Notes: a model not told the origin generated them from the letters alone. Shown: positions 46,452 to 56,294, counted from the first letter of the stretch. The stretch: DNA of 64,000 nt from Maribacter sp. 1_MG-2023 (GCF_030547005.1 NZ_JAUOPN010000003.1:276307-340306); one strand, 5' to 3'. Translations and numbers: made by a program.

Positions 46452-49400
46452 ATGTTTCAAAGATTTATAGATCGTCCCGTACTTTCTACGGTGATTTCGA
46501 TCATTATAGTTATTCTAGGTGTTTTAGGTTTAACGACCTTGCCTATAGAACAATACCCAGAAATAGCACCTCCAACGGTGCAAGTTACAAGTACCTATAC
46601 AGGTGCAAATGCAGAAACCGTTCTAAATAGTGTTGTAATTCCATTAGAAGAGCAAATTAATGGTGTTGAAGACATGTTGTACATGACTTCTAACGCAAGT
46701 AATGACGGTGCCTCAACCATAAACGTATTTTTTAAATTAGGTACTGATCCAGATATTGCTACTGTAAACGTGCAAAACAGGGTTGCAAGAGCAAACAGTG
46801 TATTACCACAAAGTGTTGTTCAAACAGGAGTTATTACTCAAAAATCTCAGACCAGTGCATTATTATTCTTCTCTTTATTTTCTGATAATGATGAGTATGA
46901 TGCAACGTTTGTAGAAAACTATGCTAAAATTAACATCGTTCCAAAATTACAACGTATTGAAGGTGTAGGTAACGTTACTGTTTTTGGAGCTAAAGATTAT
47001 TCTATGCGTATTTGGATAAATCCAGAAAAAATGGCGGCATACAAGCTAATGCCATCTGATATTCAAGCTGCGCTTACAGAACAAAATCTCGAAGCTGCAA
47101 CGGGTAAAATTGGTGAAAATGCCGATGGTGTTTACGAATATGTATTAAAATATAAAGGTCGTCTTTCAAATGAAGCTGAATATGAAAATATTATTATTAA
47201 AGCTCAAGAAAATGGACAATTTTTAAGACTTAGAGATGTTGCCGAAATTGAATTGGGAGCTTTTAATTATGGAACTAAAAATGAAGGTATGGGCAAGCCT
47301 GGTGCTGCCGTTGGTGTTTTTCAAACTTCTGGTTCAAATGCAAATGCTATTATTGATGAAATTCAAACAATTTTAGAGGAGAGTAAAGTCGATTTTCCTA
47401 AAGGATTAGACTATGTAATTCCTTATAACACTAAAGATTTCTTAAGTGCATCTATAGATCATGTTATACAAACCTTGATCGAGGCCTTTTTATTAGTATT
47501 CTTAGTGGTATTCATATTTTTACAAGACTTTCGATCAACATTAATACCGGCTATTGCAGTACCAGTTGCAATTATCGGTACGTTCTTCTTCCTCTCTTTA
47601 TTTGGGTATTCTATTAACATGTTAACGCTATTTGCAATGATACTCGCTATTGGTATTGTAGTGGATGATGCTATTGTGGTGGTAGAAGCCGTGCATGCTA
47701 AAATGGAAGAAGGCGCTACAAATGCTAAAACGGCTACGAAATCTGCCATGTCAGAAATATCAGGTGCAATTATTTCTATTACCTTGGTAATGTCGGCAGT
47801 ATTCATTCCTGTATCATTTATTAGTGGATCATCAGGTGTGTTCTACCAACAATTTGGTATCACATTGGCAATTGCCATTCTTATTTCCGCTGTAAACGCT
47901 TTGACACTGAGTCCGGCTTTGGCCGCTCTTTTATTGAAACCCCACCATACATCCGAAGAAAAAAAGAAAGGTGTTGTAAAACGTTTCTTCTCAGCTTTCA
48001 ATACTGGTTTTGATGCGGTAACTAATAAATATGTTGGATCAGTAAAATATATAGCCAAAAGAAAATGGCTAACTGGAGTTTCGCTTGTCATATTCGCAGT
48101 TATTGCAGTTTTACTATTTCAATCTACACCTACTGGGTTTATACCGAATGAGGATCAAGGGTTATTATTTGCTGATGTTACAATGCCTCCTGGTACTACT
48201 TTAGAACAAACACAAAAAACTGTAAAGAAGCTCGATTCTATTTATGAATCTATGGATATCATAGAAGCTAGAATGAACATTACCGGGTTCAGTATTCTAA
48301 ACAGTGTTAACGGTGGATCATATGGTTTCTCTGTTCTTCGTCTTAAAGATTGGGGTGAAAGAGAAGGTGAAGGAGAATCTGTTCAAGAAGTGGTAGGAAG
48401 CCTGTTCGCAAAAACAGCGGGATTAAAAGATGCTAAAATATTCTTCTTTACGCCGCCAAGTGTTCGTGGTTTTGGTAACTCTACTGGTTTTGAGATGAAC
48501 TTACAGAGTAAAGATGCTGATGATTGGCAAACCGTAAGTAAAGTTACCAATGAGTTCTTAGGTGCCATTAATGCACGACCAGAGGTACAATACGCGATTA
48601 CTAACTTTAACGCCAATTTCCCTCAATATGAATTAGATGTAGATGTTGAGAAAACTAAAATGGCAGGCTTAGCTGTTACTGATGTTTTTAGTGCTATGCA
48701 AGGTTATTATGGTGGTCTTTATACTACCGATTTCAATAAATTCGGTAAGCAATACCGTGTAATGATTCAAGCTAAACCCGAAGATAGAGCCGATGAAAAT
48801 TCATTGAACCATATTTTCGTAACCAATGCTAATGGAGAATCGGTTGCCGTTTCGCAATTTGTAGGGTTGAAGAAAATTTATGGTCCAGAGGTGGTAAGTA
48901 GATTTAACTTATTGAGTTCTGTAAAAATCAACGGAGCTATGAACCCTGGGTATTCAACTGGTGATGCGATTAAAGCAATTGAAGAAGTAGCTGCAGAGGT
49001 ATTACCTAATAATTATACCTATGAATATTCTGGACTTACTAAAGAAGAAAATAGCGCAGGTAGCCAAACCATCATTATTTTTATTTTGAGTTTGGTATTT
49101 GTATACTTCTTATTAAGTGCGCAGTACGAATCATATATTCTACCTTTATCAATTCTACTTTCATTACCCGTAGGTATTGCTGGCGCTATTGGTTTTGTTA
49201 GCATTGCCGGACTTGAAAACAATATCTATTTTCAGATTGCATTGATTATGCTTATTGGTCTGCTTTCGAAAAATGCCATTCTTATTGTAGAGTTCGCATT
49301 GCAACGTAGAAAACACGGTATGTCGATTATCGACTCTGCTATCGACGGTGCAAAAGCGAGACTTAGACCAATTTTAATGACATCATTCGCATTCATTCTT

Positions 49401-49589
49401 GGTTTAATGCCATTGGCATTATCATCGGGTATTGGTGCTGTTGGTAATAGATCTATTGGTATGAGTGCTGTTGGTGGTATGTTAATTGGCACCATATTCG
49501 GTGTATTCGTTATACCGGCATTGTACGTTATTTTCCAGACTATTCAAGAGCGTTTTACAGGTGCTCCACAACCAACTATTGAAGAATAA
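46452..49589 (+). CDS. RND multidrug efflux permease (HAE-1/AcrB type)
   Basis: A 1045-residue inner-membrane protein of usual AcrB length. N-terminal helix (TVISIIIVILGVLGL), two large periplasmic loops and the 12-helix layout are visible; proton-relay Asp pair GIVVDDAIVVVEAVH lies in TM4 near residue 405, and the loop signature NQGLLFADVTMPPGTTLEQT-type near 570 (here DQGLLFADVTMPPG). The HAE-1 family pumps hydrophobic drugs and detergents using the proton gradient. Second gene of the three-gene pump. Confidence 0.95.
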   Translation: MFQRFIDRPVLSTVISIIIVILGVLGLTTLPIEQYPEIAPPTVQVTSTYTGANAETVLNSVVIPLEEQINGVEDMLYMTSNASNDGASTINVFFKLGTDPDIATVNVQNRVARANSVLPQSVVQTGVITQKSQTSALLFFSLFSDNDEYDATFVENYAKINIVPKLQRIEGVGNVTVFGAKDYSMRIWINPEKMAAYKLMPSDIQAALTEQNLEAATGKIGENADGVYEYVLKYKGRLSNEAEYENIIIKAQENGQFLRLRDVAEIELGAFNYGTKNEGMGKPGAAVGVFQTSGSNANAIIDEIQTILEESKVDFPKGLDYVIPYNTKDFLSASIDHVIQTLIEAFLLVFLVVFIFLQDFRSTLIPAIAVPVAIIGTFFFLSLFGYSINMLTLFAMILAIGIVVDDAIVVVEAVHAKMEEGATNAKTATKSAMSEISGAIISITLVMSAVFIPVSFISGSSGVFYQQFGITLAIAILISAVNALTLSPALAALLLKPHHTSEEKKKGVVKRFFSAFNTGFDAVTNKYVGSVKYIAKRKWLTGVSLVIFAVIAVLLFQSTPTGFIPNEDQGLLFADVTMPPGTTLEQTQKTVKKLDSIYESMDIIEARMNITGFSILNSVNGGSYGFSVLRLKDWGEREGEGESVQEVVGSLFAKTAGLKDAKIFFFTPPSVRGFGNSTGFEMNLQSKDADDWQTVSKVTNEFLGAINARPEVQYAITNFNANFPQYELDVDVEKTKMAGLAVTDVFSAMQGYYGGLYTTDFNKFGKQYRVMIQAKPEDRADENSLNHIFVTNANGESVAVSQFVGLKKIYGPEVVSRFNLLSSVKINGAMNPGYSTGDAIKAIEEVAAEVLPNNYTYEYSGLTKEENSAGSQTIIIFILSLVFVYFLLSAQYESYILPLSILLSLPVGIAGAIGFVSIAGLENNIYFQIALIMLIGLLSKNAILIVEFALQRRKHGMSIIDSAIDGAKARLRPILMTSFAFILGLMPLALSSGIGAVGNRSIGMSAVGGMLIGTIFGVFVIPALYVIFQTIQERFTGAPQPTIEE

Positions 49590-49605
49590 TAGAACTAAAG
49601 AAATC

Positions 49606-51009
49606 ATGAATAAAATAATATCAAATAAACTTATACTGGTTGCTATACTGCCATTGTTGTTGCAATCTTGCTTTATAGCAAAAACATACGAGCGACCAGA
49701 TGTCGAAACAGAAAATTTGTATCGAACCGATAATTTACCGCAAGACAGTGTATCATTTGCGTCGGTTTCATACCAAGACCTTTTTACAGATGCTCATTTG
49801 AAGACGTATATTCAAAGAGGATTACAAAATAACCTTGACATTCGCATTGCGCTACAGAGCATTGCAGCTGCCGAGTCTTATGTTAAGCAGGGTAAAGCAG
49901 GCTATTTGCCTACCATTAATGGTGCTGCAAGTGCAACAAGAGTTGCAAGAACAAGCGAGAACGGACAATTTGGAAGCTTTTTTACGCAACCTTATAACCA
50001 ATTCGAAACTTCTGGTACTGTTTCTTGGGAAGCAGATATATGGGGAAAAATTAGAAGTACTAAACGGGCAAGTGATGCTAGTTACTTACAAACTGTAGCT
50101 GCGCATAAAGCGGTAAAAACGAGCCTAGTAGCCCAAATTGCCACGACCTATTATAGAATTCTATCATTAGATAAGCAGATTTTAGTTACTGAAGAGACGA
50201 TTGAAAACCGCTCTAAAAGTTTAGAGACTATTACTGCCTTAAAAGAAGCAGGGCAAACAAACCAAGTTGGTGTTGACCAAACTGCAGCTCAATTATATAG
50301 CGCTCAGAGCCAACTATTGGATATTAAAAATTTAATGTACCAAGCAGAAAATACATTAAGTATTTTATTAAGCGAACAACCACAGACCTATTCTCGTAAT
50401 ACGCTCGATGAACAATCTTTAGCTAGTGAAATGCAGCTTGGGGTACCGGCGCTTTTACTTCGTAATAGACCAGATATTATGCAAGCAGAATATAGTTTAA
50501 TGAACAGTTTTGAACTAACGAACGTTGCGAGAAGTAATTTCTACCCATCTATAACTTTGTCGGCACAAGGTGGATTTCAAAGTTTAGAGTTTGACAATTG
50601 GTTAGATTCCAGTTCAATATTTGCAAATTTAGTAGGCGGACTTACACAACCGATTTTCAATGGTAGAAAAATCAGAACGGCTTACGAGGTTGCCCAAGTA
50701 CAACAAGAGCAGTCTTTACTGAGTTTTAAAAAGGCTCTTTTAACTGCTGGTAGAGAAGTATCTGAAGCTTTACATGACTACAATATTGCAGTTGAAAAAG
50801 AAGAGTTTATCTCTAAGCAAGTATTAGCATTAAAACGTGCCGAAAATAATTCAGAAGAATTATTGAATAGTGGTTATTTAACGTATCTAGATCTTTTAAC
50901 AGCTAGAGAGAATTCTCTAAATGCAGAGCTAAACCTAGTTGACAACAAGTTTTCGCAACTATCAGCAACGGTTGAATTATATCGTTCTCTTGGTGGCGGA
51001 TGGCAATAG
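49606..51009 (+). CDS. RND outer membrane factor lipoprotein (TolC/NodT type)
   Basis: About 467 residues from ATG 49606 (MNKIISNK), the start that gives a lipoprotein signal with Cys22 (LLLQSCFIAKTYERP); the longer frame opening at 49486 runs inside the permease gene. It shows two OEP repeats, including FETSGTVSWEADIWGKIR near residue 135, ALLLRNRPDIMQAEY near 285 and the C-terminal YLTYLDLLTARENSLNAE. It is the outer-membrane channel of the pump. It ends with the GGGW motif typical of this family. A broken tetR follows after 4 bases. Confidence 0.94.
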   Translation: MNKIISNKLILVAILPLLLQSCFIAKTYERPDVETENLYRTDNLPQDSVSFASVSYQDLFTDAHLKTYIQRGLQNNLDIRIALQSIAAAESYVKQGKAGYLPTINGAASATRVARTSENGQFGSFFTQPYNQFETSGTVSWEADIWGKIRSTKRASDASYLQTVAAHKAVKTSLVAQIATTYYRILSLDKQILVTEETIENRSKSLETITALKEAGQTNQVGVDQTAAQLYSAQSQLLDIKNLMYQAENTLSILLSEQPQTYSRNTLDEQSLASEMQLGVPALLLRNRPDIMQAEYSLMNSFELTNVARSNFYPSITLSAQGGFQSLEFDNWLDSSSIFANLVGGLTQPIFNGRKIRTAYEVAQVQQEQSLLSFKKALLTAGREVSEALHDYNIAVEKEEFISKQVLALKRAENNSEELLNSGYLTYLDLLTARENSLNAELNLVDNKFSQLSATVELYRSLGGGWQ

Positions 51010-51013
51010 GTTA

Positions 51014-51606
51014 ATGCTAAAAAGAAGCGAATATACTGAGTAAGCGTTAGCGCTTTTCTCTAAATATAGATGTGAAAGGGTCGGAATGGATGATGTTGCT
51101 GAGACCCTTGGCATCTCTAAAAAAACACTGTACGAACTGTTTGAAAATAAAGATAATCTAGTTCAAGAAAGTGTTACCTTATTATTTAAGCGTATTTATG
51201 AAAACATGAGTAGCTTTTTTAAAATGTCTGAACAAACATCAGACCCATTTAGTGAAATTACACATAATTATAGCGCAGGACTTAAGGAGTTGAGAAACTT
51301 AAGTCCTACTTTTTATACGGACTTAAAAAATACTACCCTAAAGCATTCAATCTTTACGATGATTTCACCCAAGCAATTGTTTGCACCTATGTTTTAGACC
51401 TACTAAAAGCTACTGAAAGCAATGGGTTATTAAGAGAAAAAATAAATATTAAACTAATTTGTGAGCTATTTATACTTCGAACGAATGAAGTAATGCTACC
51501 GAATCGCGATTTTTTCGACAGCTATAGTAACGAAGAATTATTAGAGCATTTAATTATTGTGCCCTTACAGGGGATTAAAAGACCACCTAATCTTTCCAAT
51601 TCTTAA
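51014..51606 (+). pseudogene. TetR-family regulator, inactivated by a nonsense codon and a frameshift
   Basis: From ATG 51014 the frame reads MLKRSEYTE, a TAA at 51041-51043 (where CAA would give Gln), ALALFSKYRCERVGMDDVAETLGISKKTLYELF, a normal TetR helix-turn-helix. At the six A's of 51325-51330 the frame is lost by one base (expected seven): the original continues one frame back with KYYPKAFNLYDDF, then ATESNGLLREKINI, to a stop at 51604-51606. So there are two independent lesions. The regulator of the efflux operon is therefore the upstream GbsR-type gene. The last 20 bases overlap the convergent CYTH gene. Confidence 0.88.
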
Positions 51607-52060
51607 AAGGATTTTTACTGATTTGAGAGTTATAATATTTAACCTCTCCGGTTACCTCAATGCCTAACCAAGCAGGTTTTTGAAAAGATTCATTCTCATC
51701 GTTTAATTCAATTTCAGCAACGGTTAAGCCTTCATTATCATCATAGAATTCATCAACTTCATAAACGTGATTTCCAATAGTAATTTCATACCTGGTTTTG
51801 TTCAGAATTCCTTTTTCACATAATTTCAATAGACTTTCGGCTTCTTCAACAGAAATTTCTTTTTCCCATTCAAAACGAGAAGTTCCTGTTTCATTTGATT
51901 TACCCTTAACGGTTATGAAACCTAAATCACCCTTAATTCTAACTCGCACCGTTCTATTAGGGTCGGTATTTAAAAAACCTTGAACAATACGTGTTTTAGA
52001 TGCTGCTTCAGATTTATAATCGTCAGATTTCACCAAAAATTTACGTTCTATTTCTATCAT
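51587..52060 (-). CDS. CYTH domain protein
   Basis: About 157 residues from the ATG at 52060 (MIEIERKFLV); the longer frame to 52120 would overlap the divergent promoter. The CYTH signature EIERKFLV is at residues 3-10, with charged strands RVRIKGDLGFITVKG and YEVDEFYDDNEGLTVAEIEL forming the tunnel. Members hydrolyse inorganic or organic triphosphates (e.g. thiamine triphosphate, tripolyphosphate) or act as adenylyl cyclases; inorganic triphosphatase is most likely. Divergent from dinB. Confidence 0.88.
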   Translation of the reverse strand: MIEIERKFLVKSDDYKSEAASKTRIVQGFLNTDPNRTVRVRIKGDLGFITVKGKSNETGTSRFEWEKEISVEEAESLLKLCEKGILNKTRYEITIGNHVYEVDEFYDDNEGLTVAEIELNDENESFQKPAWLGIEVTGEVKYYNSQISKNPFKNWKD

Positions 52061-52101
52061 ATGAATGGTTAAAACTACTATCCAAAAACTAAGATAAGTC
52101 T

Positions 52102-52109
52102 TAAATTTG
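52102..52109 (+). promoter_or_regulatory. -7 promoter element of dinB
   Basis: TAAATTTG matches TAnnTTTG. It ends 3 bases before ATG 52113, so the message would be leaderless at 52113 or translation would start at ATG 52125 (MPLRKIIHV). Confidence 0.45.
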
Positions 52110-52112
52110 CTT

Positions 52113-53216
52113 ATGCCCAATGAAATGCCTCTTCGAAAAATTATTCATGTTGATATGGATGCGTTTTATGCATCTGTAGAAGAACTGGATAATCCTGACT
52201 TAAAGGGAAAACCTTTGGCAGTAGGTGGTAGTGAAAAAAGAGGTGTAGTGTCCGCAGCAAATTATGAAGCCAGAAAATTTGGTGTTCGTAGCGCCATGAG
52301 CGGATTTATGGCTAAAAAAAACTGTCCGCAGTTAACCTTCGTAAAACCCAGATTTGAACGGTATAAAGAGATTTCGAAAATTATACGTTCTATATTTTTT
52401 GAATACACTGATCTGGTTGAACCCTTATCTCTTGATGAAGCTTATCTCGATGTTACTATTAATAAAAAAGGAAACCCATCGGCTACTATGCTCGCCACTG
52501 AAATTCGGCAACGTATTTTAGAAAAAACGGGGTTGAATGCATCCGCAGGTATTTCTATCAATAAATTTATTGCCAAAATTGCAAGTGATATCAATAAGCC
52601 AAACGGACAAAAAACAGTGAACCCAGAAGAGGTCATCCCTTTTTTAGAAGAATTAGATATTAGAAAGTTCTACGGTGTTGGTAAAGTTACTGCCGAAAAA
52701 ATGTACAAGCTTGGCATTTTTACCGGAAACGATTTAAAAAACAAATCAATAGAATTTTTAGCAGAAAACTTTGGCAAGAGTGGTCCTTATTATTATCATG
52801 TGGTACGTGGTATACATAATAACGAAGTTAAACCTCACCGCATACCTAAATCTGTTGGTGCAGAAAGAACCTTTAACGAAAACCTAAGTAGCGAGGTTTT
52901 TATGCTAGAACGCCTAGAACATATTGCCCAAGAACTAGAAAGAAGATTAACAAAATCTAAGGTAGCCGGTAAAACAATTACGTTAAAAATAAAATACAGT
53001 GATTTTACCTTGAATACCAGAAGTAAAACTATGCCTTATTTTATATCAGATAAAGATCTAATTTTAGAAACTGCAAAAGATCTTTTATATCAAGAAGAGT
53101 TACAAAACTCTGTTAGACTTCTAGGAATCTCCTTATCTAATTTAAATACAGAAGACAAGACGGTTAAAAAAATTGACGATAAATCAATTTTAGTTCAATT
53201 AAAATTCGATTTCTAA
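52113..53216 (+). CDS. dinB: DNA polymerase IV (Y family)
   Basis: About 367 residues from ATG 52113 (52125 is an alternative; see the promoter entry). The palm motifs HVDMDAFYASVEELD (near residue 14) and EPLSLDEAYLDVT (near 105) give the catalytic acidic residues. A helix-hairpin-helix region (FYGVGKVTAEKMYKLGI) and little-finger domain follow. The extreme C-terminus QLKFDF resembles the beta-clamp-binding motif. It carries out translesion synthesis. Usual length is about 350. Confidence 0.95.
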   Translation: MPNEMPLRKIIHVDMDAFYASVEELDNPDLKGKPLAVGGSEKRGVVSAANYEARKFGVRSAMSGFMAKKNCPQLTFVKPRFERYKEISKIIRSIFFEYTDLVEPLSLDEAYLDVTINKKGNPSATMLATEIRQRILEKTGLNASAGISINKFIAKIASDINKPNGQKTVNPEEVIPFLEELDIRKFYGVGKVTAEKMYKLGIFTGNDLKNKSIEFLAENFGKSGPYYYHVVRGIHNNEVKPHRIPKSVGAERTFNENLSSEVFMLERLEHIAQELERRLTKSKVAGKTITLKIKYSDFTLNTRSKTMPYFISDKDLILETAKDLLYQEELQNSVRLLGISLSNLNTEDKTVKKIDDKSILVQLKFDF

Positions 53217-53290
53217 TTAATCATCGTTCATTTTCTCTCTTTAAACCAATAATCATAAATATTATTGGCTATGATAGTTTTATTGTCTAA

Positions 53291-53521
53291 AATGAAAAAC
53301 CTGAGGCAAAGTTATACACTAAAGAAAACCAAGTAAAGGCATTGACAGAACCTATTGATTTGTCTACACGATTATTTCAGTCGGCAAGAATTGAATACAT
53401 CGAAGTATTGCTAACACAACGTGAAGCTCTTGAATCTAAAATGGATTTGGTTGAAACAAAAAAAGACCAATTAATGGCCAGAGTAAATGTATATCAAACC
53501 TTAGGTGGCGGGTGGAACTAG
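53291..53521 (+). pseudogene. Remnant of an outer membrane efflux factor (C-terminal 76 codons)
   Basis: The stretch between dinB and the PAS gene, 568 bases with no intact gene, contains an open frame with an unmistakable OMF end: LFQSARIEYIEVLLTQREALE, ARVNVYQTLGGGWN and a stop at 53519. It lacks a start and everything before the last helical part; the frame is closed by a stop at 53288-53290. Closest to CusC/CzcC-like or NodT-like proteins and different from the intact OMF at 50-51 kb (which ends YRSLGGGWQ). It marks a deleted second efflux locus. Confidence 0.85.
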
Positions 53522-53549
53522 TATTGTTATAAGTAAAAATGATTTTTTT

Positions 53550-53587
53550 AACCCTAATAGGAGTAATTTCTATTAGGGTTTTTTTAT
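53550..53587 (+). terminator. Terminator downstream of the OMF remnant
   Basis: An 11-base stem AACCCTAATAG / CTATTAGGGTT with a 9-base loop and a T run of about eight. It lies 28 bases after the stop codon of the remnant. Confidence 0.88.
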
Positions 53588-53784
53588 TGTTTTAGCTGTT
53601 TTTTTAGTAAAAATCACCTCTTTTGTGTTCAACTTTTTTAATCACATTTTAAAGTATAACCAACGAACACTTAAACATTTATGCTAATCCTCTCTAAAAA
53701 TTATAACTGTTAAAAGTAAAATTTTAGCTTTATAACAAATTGCTATGAAAAAGAAATTTTAATTATTACTCTAAACTACACAGT

Positions 53785-54309
53785 ATGATAGATTTAAAAG
53801 ATTACGATAACGCCGTAATCAAGTTTAGAAAAAGTCTAGACTTTACTATGTTACCTATTCTCTCTTGGGATTTTTATGCTTCTAATTATGAAGAAATAAA
53901 ACAAACCGAAGAAGATGCTGTTACTTTATTAAGTTTGGTTACTACCAATTCTTGGAATATCGATACCGACATTCTCGATACTAAATTAAAAGTAGATAAG
54001 AATGTTATAGTCGTAACTGACGCCAAATTAAACATTGTTTTTGCTACCAAAAACATGTGGAATATGAGTCAATACCATCCTGAAGAAATAATAGGTAAAA
54101 GTCCTAAAATGTTTCAGGGTAATTTGACCTCTAAGTCTACATTAAAGGTCGTATCTGATGCTGTAAAAGAAAAGAAACCATTTGAGGTCACTGTAGTCAA
54201 CTATAGAAAAGATGGATCTACTTATAAGTGTTGGATACAAGGAGAACCTATTTTTGACAACAAAGGTGATGTCGTTAATTTTATCGCCTTTGAAAAAGAA
54301 GTTGCTTAA
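53785..54309 (+). CDS. Single PAS-domain protein
   Basis: A 174-residue protein. The PAS fold covers about residues 70-174 (VIVVTDAKLNIVFATKNMW, GKSPKMFQGNLTSKST, FEVTVVNYRKDGSTYKCWIQGEP, IFDNKGDVVNFIAFEKE). The layout is close to flavin-binding LOV domains, but the NCRFLQ motif is replaced by SPKMFQ, so the photoactive Cys is absent. There is no output domain, so it probably acts as a stand-alone sensor or adaptor. It has its own terminator. Confidence 0.85.
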   Translation: MIDLKDYDNAVIKFRKSLDFTMLPILSWDFYASNYEEIKQTEEDAVTLLSLVTTNSWNIDTDILDTKLKVDKNVIVVTDAKLNIVFATKNMWNMSQYHPEEIIGKSPKMFQGNLTSKSTLKVVSDAVKEKKPFEVTVVNYRKDGSTYKCWIQGEPIFDNKGDVVNFIAFEKEVA

Positions 54310-54330
54310 CTGTTCTTGTTAAAGCATAAA

Positions 54331-54359
54331 AAAAGGGTCGCTAATTAGCGACCCTTTTT
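54331..54359 (+). terminator. Terminator between the PAS gene and pyk
   Basis: A perfect 28-base palindrome AAAAGGGTCGCTAA / TTAGCGACCCTTTT. Its symmetry lets it act for both convergent genes. Confidence 0.88.
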
Positions 54360-54384
54360 ATTGTATTATATATTCTAAATAAGA

Positions 54385-55827
54385 CTATATATCACCTGAT
54401 TCTATTTCACTAACTCTTAATGTATTTACCATTCCTTTATCTTTAATAGGCATTGCAGCAAGGCTAATAATCATATCGCCTATTGCCAAATATCCTTTAT
54501 TGAAAGCTATACGGTTTACATCATCAATAGTATCATCTGTAGACACAAATTTATCATAGTAAAAAGCTTTTACGCCCCATAATAAATTTAACTGCGTAAG
54601 TATTCTTTTGTTCGATGTAAACACCAAAATATGTGCACTAGGTCTCCATGCAGAAATTTGAAAAGCGGTATACCCACTATTCGTTAATGTAGAAATTGCC
54701 TTCGCTTTAATATCATTTGCCATTGTAGCTGCATGATAGCAAATAGATTTAGTAATAAATCTTTTCGTACGAATATGTGGTGGATCATGCGGTACATGTA
54801 TTAAATCTGAACCTTCAACGCTCTCTAAAATACTTGCCATTTTTTCAATAACCTGTACTGGGTAATTACCAACAGAAGTTTCACCAGATAACATTACTGC
54901 ATCAGCACCATCCATAACAGAGTTTGCTACATCATTTACTTCTGCTCTTGTTGGTGTAAGGCTAGTAATCATTGTCTCCATCATTTGGGTAGCAATAATT
55001 ACCGGTATTCTTGCTTTCTTAGCCTTTAAAACCAATTGCTTTTGAATTAATGGCACTTCATGAGCAGGAACTTCAACACCTAAATCTCCACGAGCAACCA
55101 TTAAACCGTCACAATAAGCAACAATCTTATCGATATTTTCAACTGCCTCTGGCTTTTCAATTTTAGCAATAATCGGAATTTTATGATCTGAGTGCTTATT
55201 GATGATGTTCTGTAAGTCAATTAAATCTTGACTAAAACGAACAAAAGAAAGCGCGATCCAATCTACCTCTAAAGAAATAGCAAATTCGGCATCTGCAATA
55301 TCCTTTTTTGTAAGTGCAGGTAAAGAAATATTAGTATTCGGTAAGTTAACACCCTTTTTAGATTTCAATGGTCCACCTTGTATTACCTTGGCTAAAACCT
55401 CATCATCTCCATTAGTTGTTACTACTTCGAACATAAGTTTACCATCATCTAAAAGAATACGCTCCCCAGCTTTTACATCTCTAGGAAATTCTTTGTAATT
55501 CATGTAAACACGTTCTGCAGAACCTTCAAAAGGCTCACCAGTTACAAATGTTATTTCATCACCCGGGCTAACTACAACGTCACCGGCCATTACGCCTACA
55601 CGCAATTTAGGTCCTTGTAAATCTGCTAAAATAGATGTGTACGTATCCATTTCATCATTTAACTCACGTATCATTTTTACACGCTCTTTAACATCATCGT
55701 AATCGGCATGAGAAAAATTTATTCTGAATACATCTACTCCCGCATCAATCATGCTCCTGAGTACCTCTTTCTTACTAGTTGCAGGCCCTAAGGTGGCAAC
55801 AATTTTCGTCTTTTTTACAGTTGGCAT
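54385..55827 (-). CDS. pyk: Pyruvate kinase
   Basis: A 480-residue pyruvate kinase with the catalytic motif IPIIAKIEKPEAVENIDKI (substrate Lys near residue 225), the metal-binding GLMVARGDLGVEVP near 245 and MDGADAVMLSGETSVGNYP near 320. It makes ATP and pyruvate in the last glycolytic step. Downstream of the acpP-fabF-rnc-IPExxxVDY genes, starting 2 bases after the stop of the last. Confidence 0.95.
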   Translation of the reverse strand: MPTVKKTKIVATLGPATSKKEVLRSMIDAGVDVFRINFSHADYDDVKERVKMIRELNDEMDTYTSILADLQGPKLRVGVMAGDVVVSPGDEITFVTGEPFEGSAERVYMNYKEFPRDVKAGERILLDDGKLMFEVVTTNGDDEVLAKVIQGGPLKSKKGVNLPNTNISLPALTKKDIADAEFAISLEVDWIALSFVRFSQDLIDLQNIINKHSDHKIPIIAKIEKPEAVENIDKIVAYCDGLMVARGDLGVEVPAHEVPLIQKQLVLKAKKARIPVIIATQMMETMITSLTPTRAEVNDVANSVMDGADAVMLSGETSVGNYPVQVIEKMASILESVEGSDLIHVPHDPPHIRTKRFITKSICYHAATMANDIKAKAISTLTNSGYTAFQISAWRPSAHILVFTSNKRILTQLNLLWGVKAFYYDKFVSTDDTIDDVNRIAFNKGYLAIGDMIISLAAMPIKDKGMVNTLRVSEIESGDI

Positions 55828-55829
55828 AT

Positions 55830-56294
55830 TTAAAAAATTAGATTGTTCTTTGATTTTAGTTTGTCTGTACTTATTTCATAAGCTGCCATAACCCTAGGCA
55901 ACATTAATATGTTCTTTATTAAGGAATTTATATCAAAATCCTTTTCAGTTTCTATTTTTAATAGATAGTCAACATCCTTATACTCAGGTATGAGCCGAGG
56001 TGTCTTATATGTTGTTTCGTTCTTAAATAAATCGTCTCGTACAATGAGCTCTTTTTCACTACTATGATTGGCGATTAACACCCAATACATATCATTATAC
56101 TCATCTTCCCATTCAAAAATGGGAAACGATTTATTTTCAGCAAGAATAAAATTCTTTTTTGCTCTTACAAATTTTGACTTAACACTTTCGTTTAATCCGT
56201 AGGCTAAAGCAAAATCTTCTAAGGTAGTGTGTAAAGCTATAAGGCTAAAAGATTCATCATAAAAATCATCATTTATTTTATAAGTCGTAGCCAT
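55830..56294 (-). CDS. IPExxxVDY family protein
   Basis: A 154-residue protein with the diagnostic motif IPEYKDVDYLLKI near residue 108. The family is restricted to Bacteroidota and its function is unknown; it is nearly always between rnc and pyk, as here. A 115-base gap with no hairpin separates it from rnc. Confidence 0.9.
   Translation of the reverse strand: MATTYKINDDFYDESFSLIALHTTLEDFALAYGLNESVKSKFVRAKKNFILAENKSFPIFEWEDEYNDMYWVLIANHSSEKELIVRDDLFKNETTYKTPRLIPEYKDVDYLLKIETEKDFDINSLIKNILMLPRVMAAYEISTDKLKSKNNLIF

Noticed and set aside
51086..51397. A short intact TetR-like protein of 103 residues
   Set aside because: The frame continues upstream past a nonsense codon and downstream in another frame; it is the middle of a broken full-length gene.
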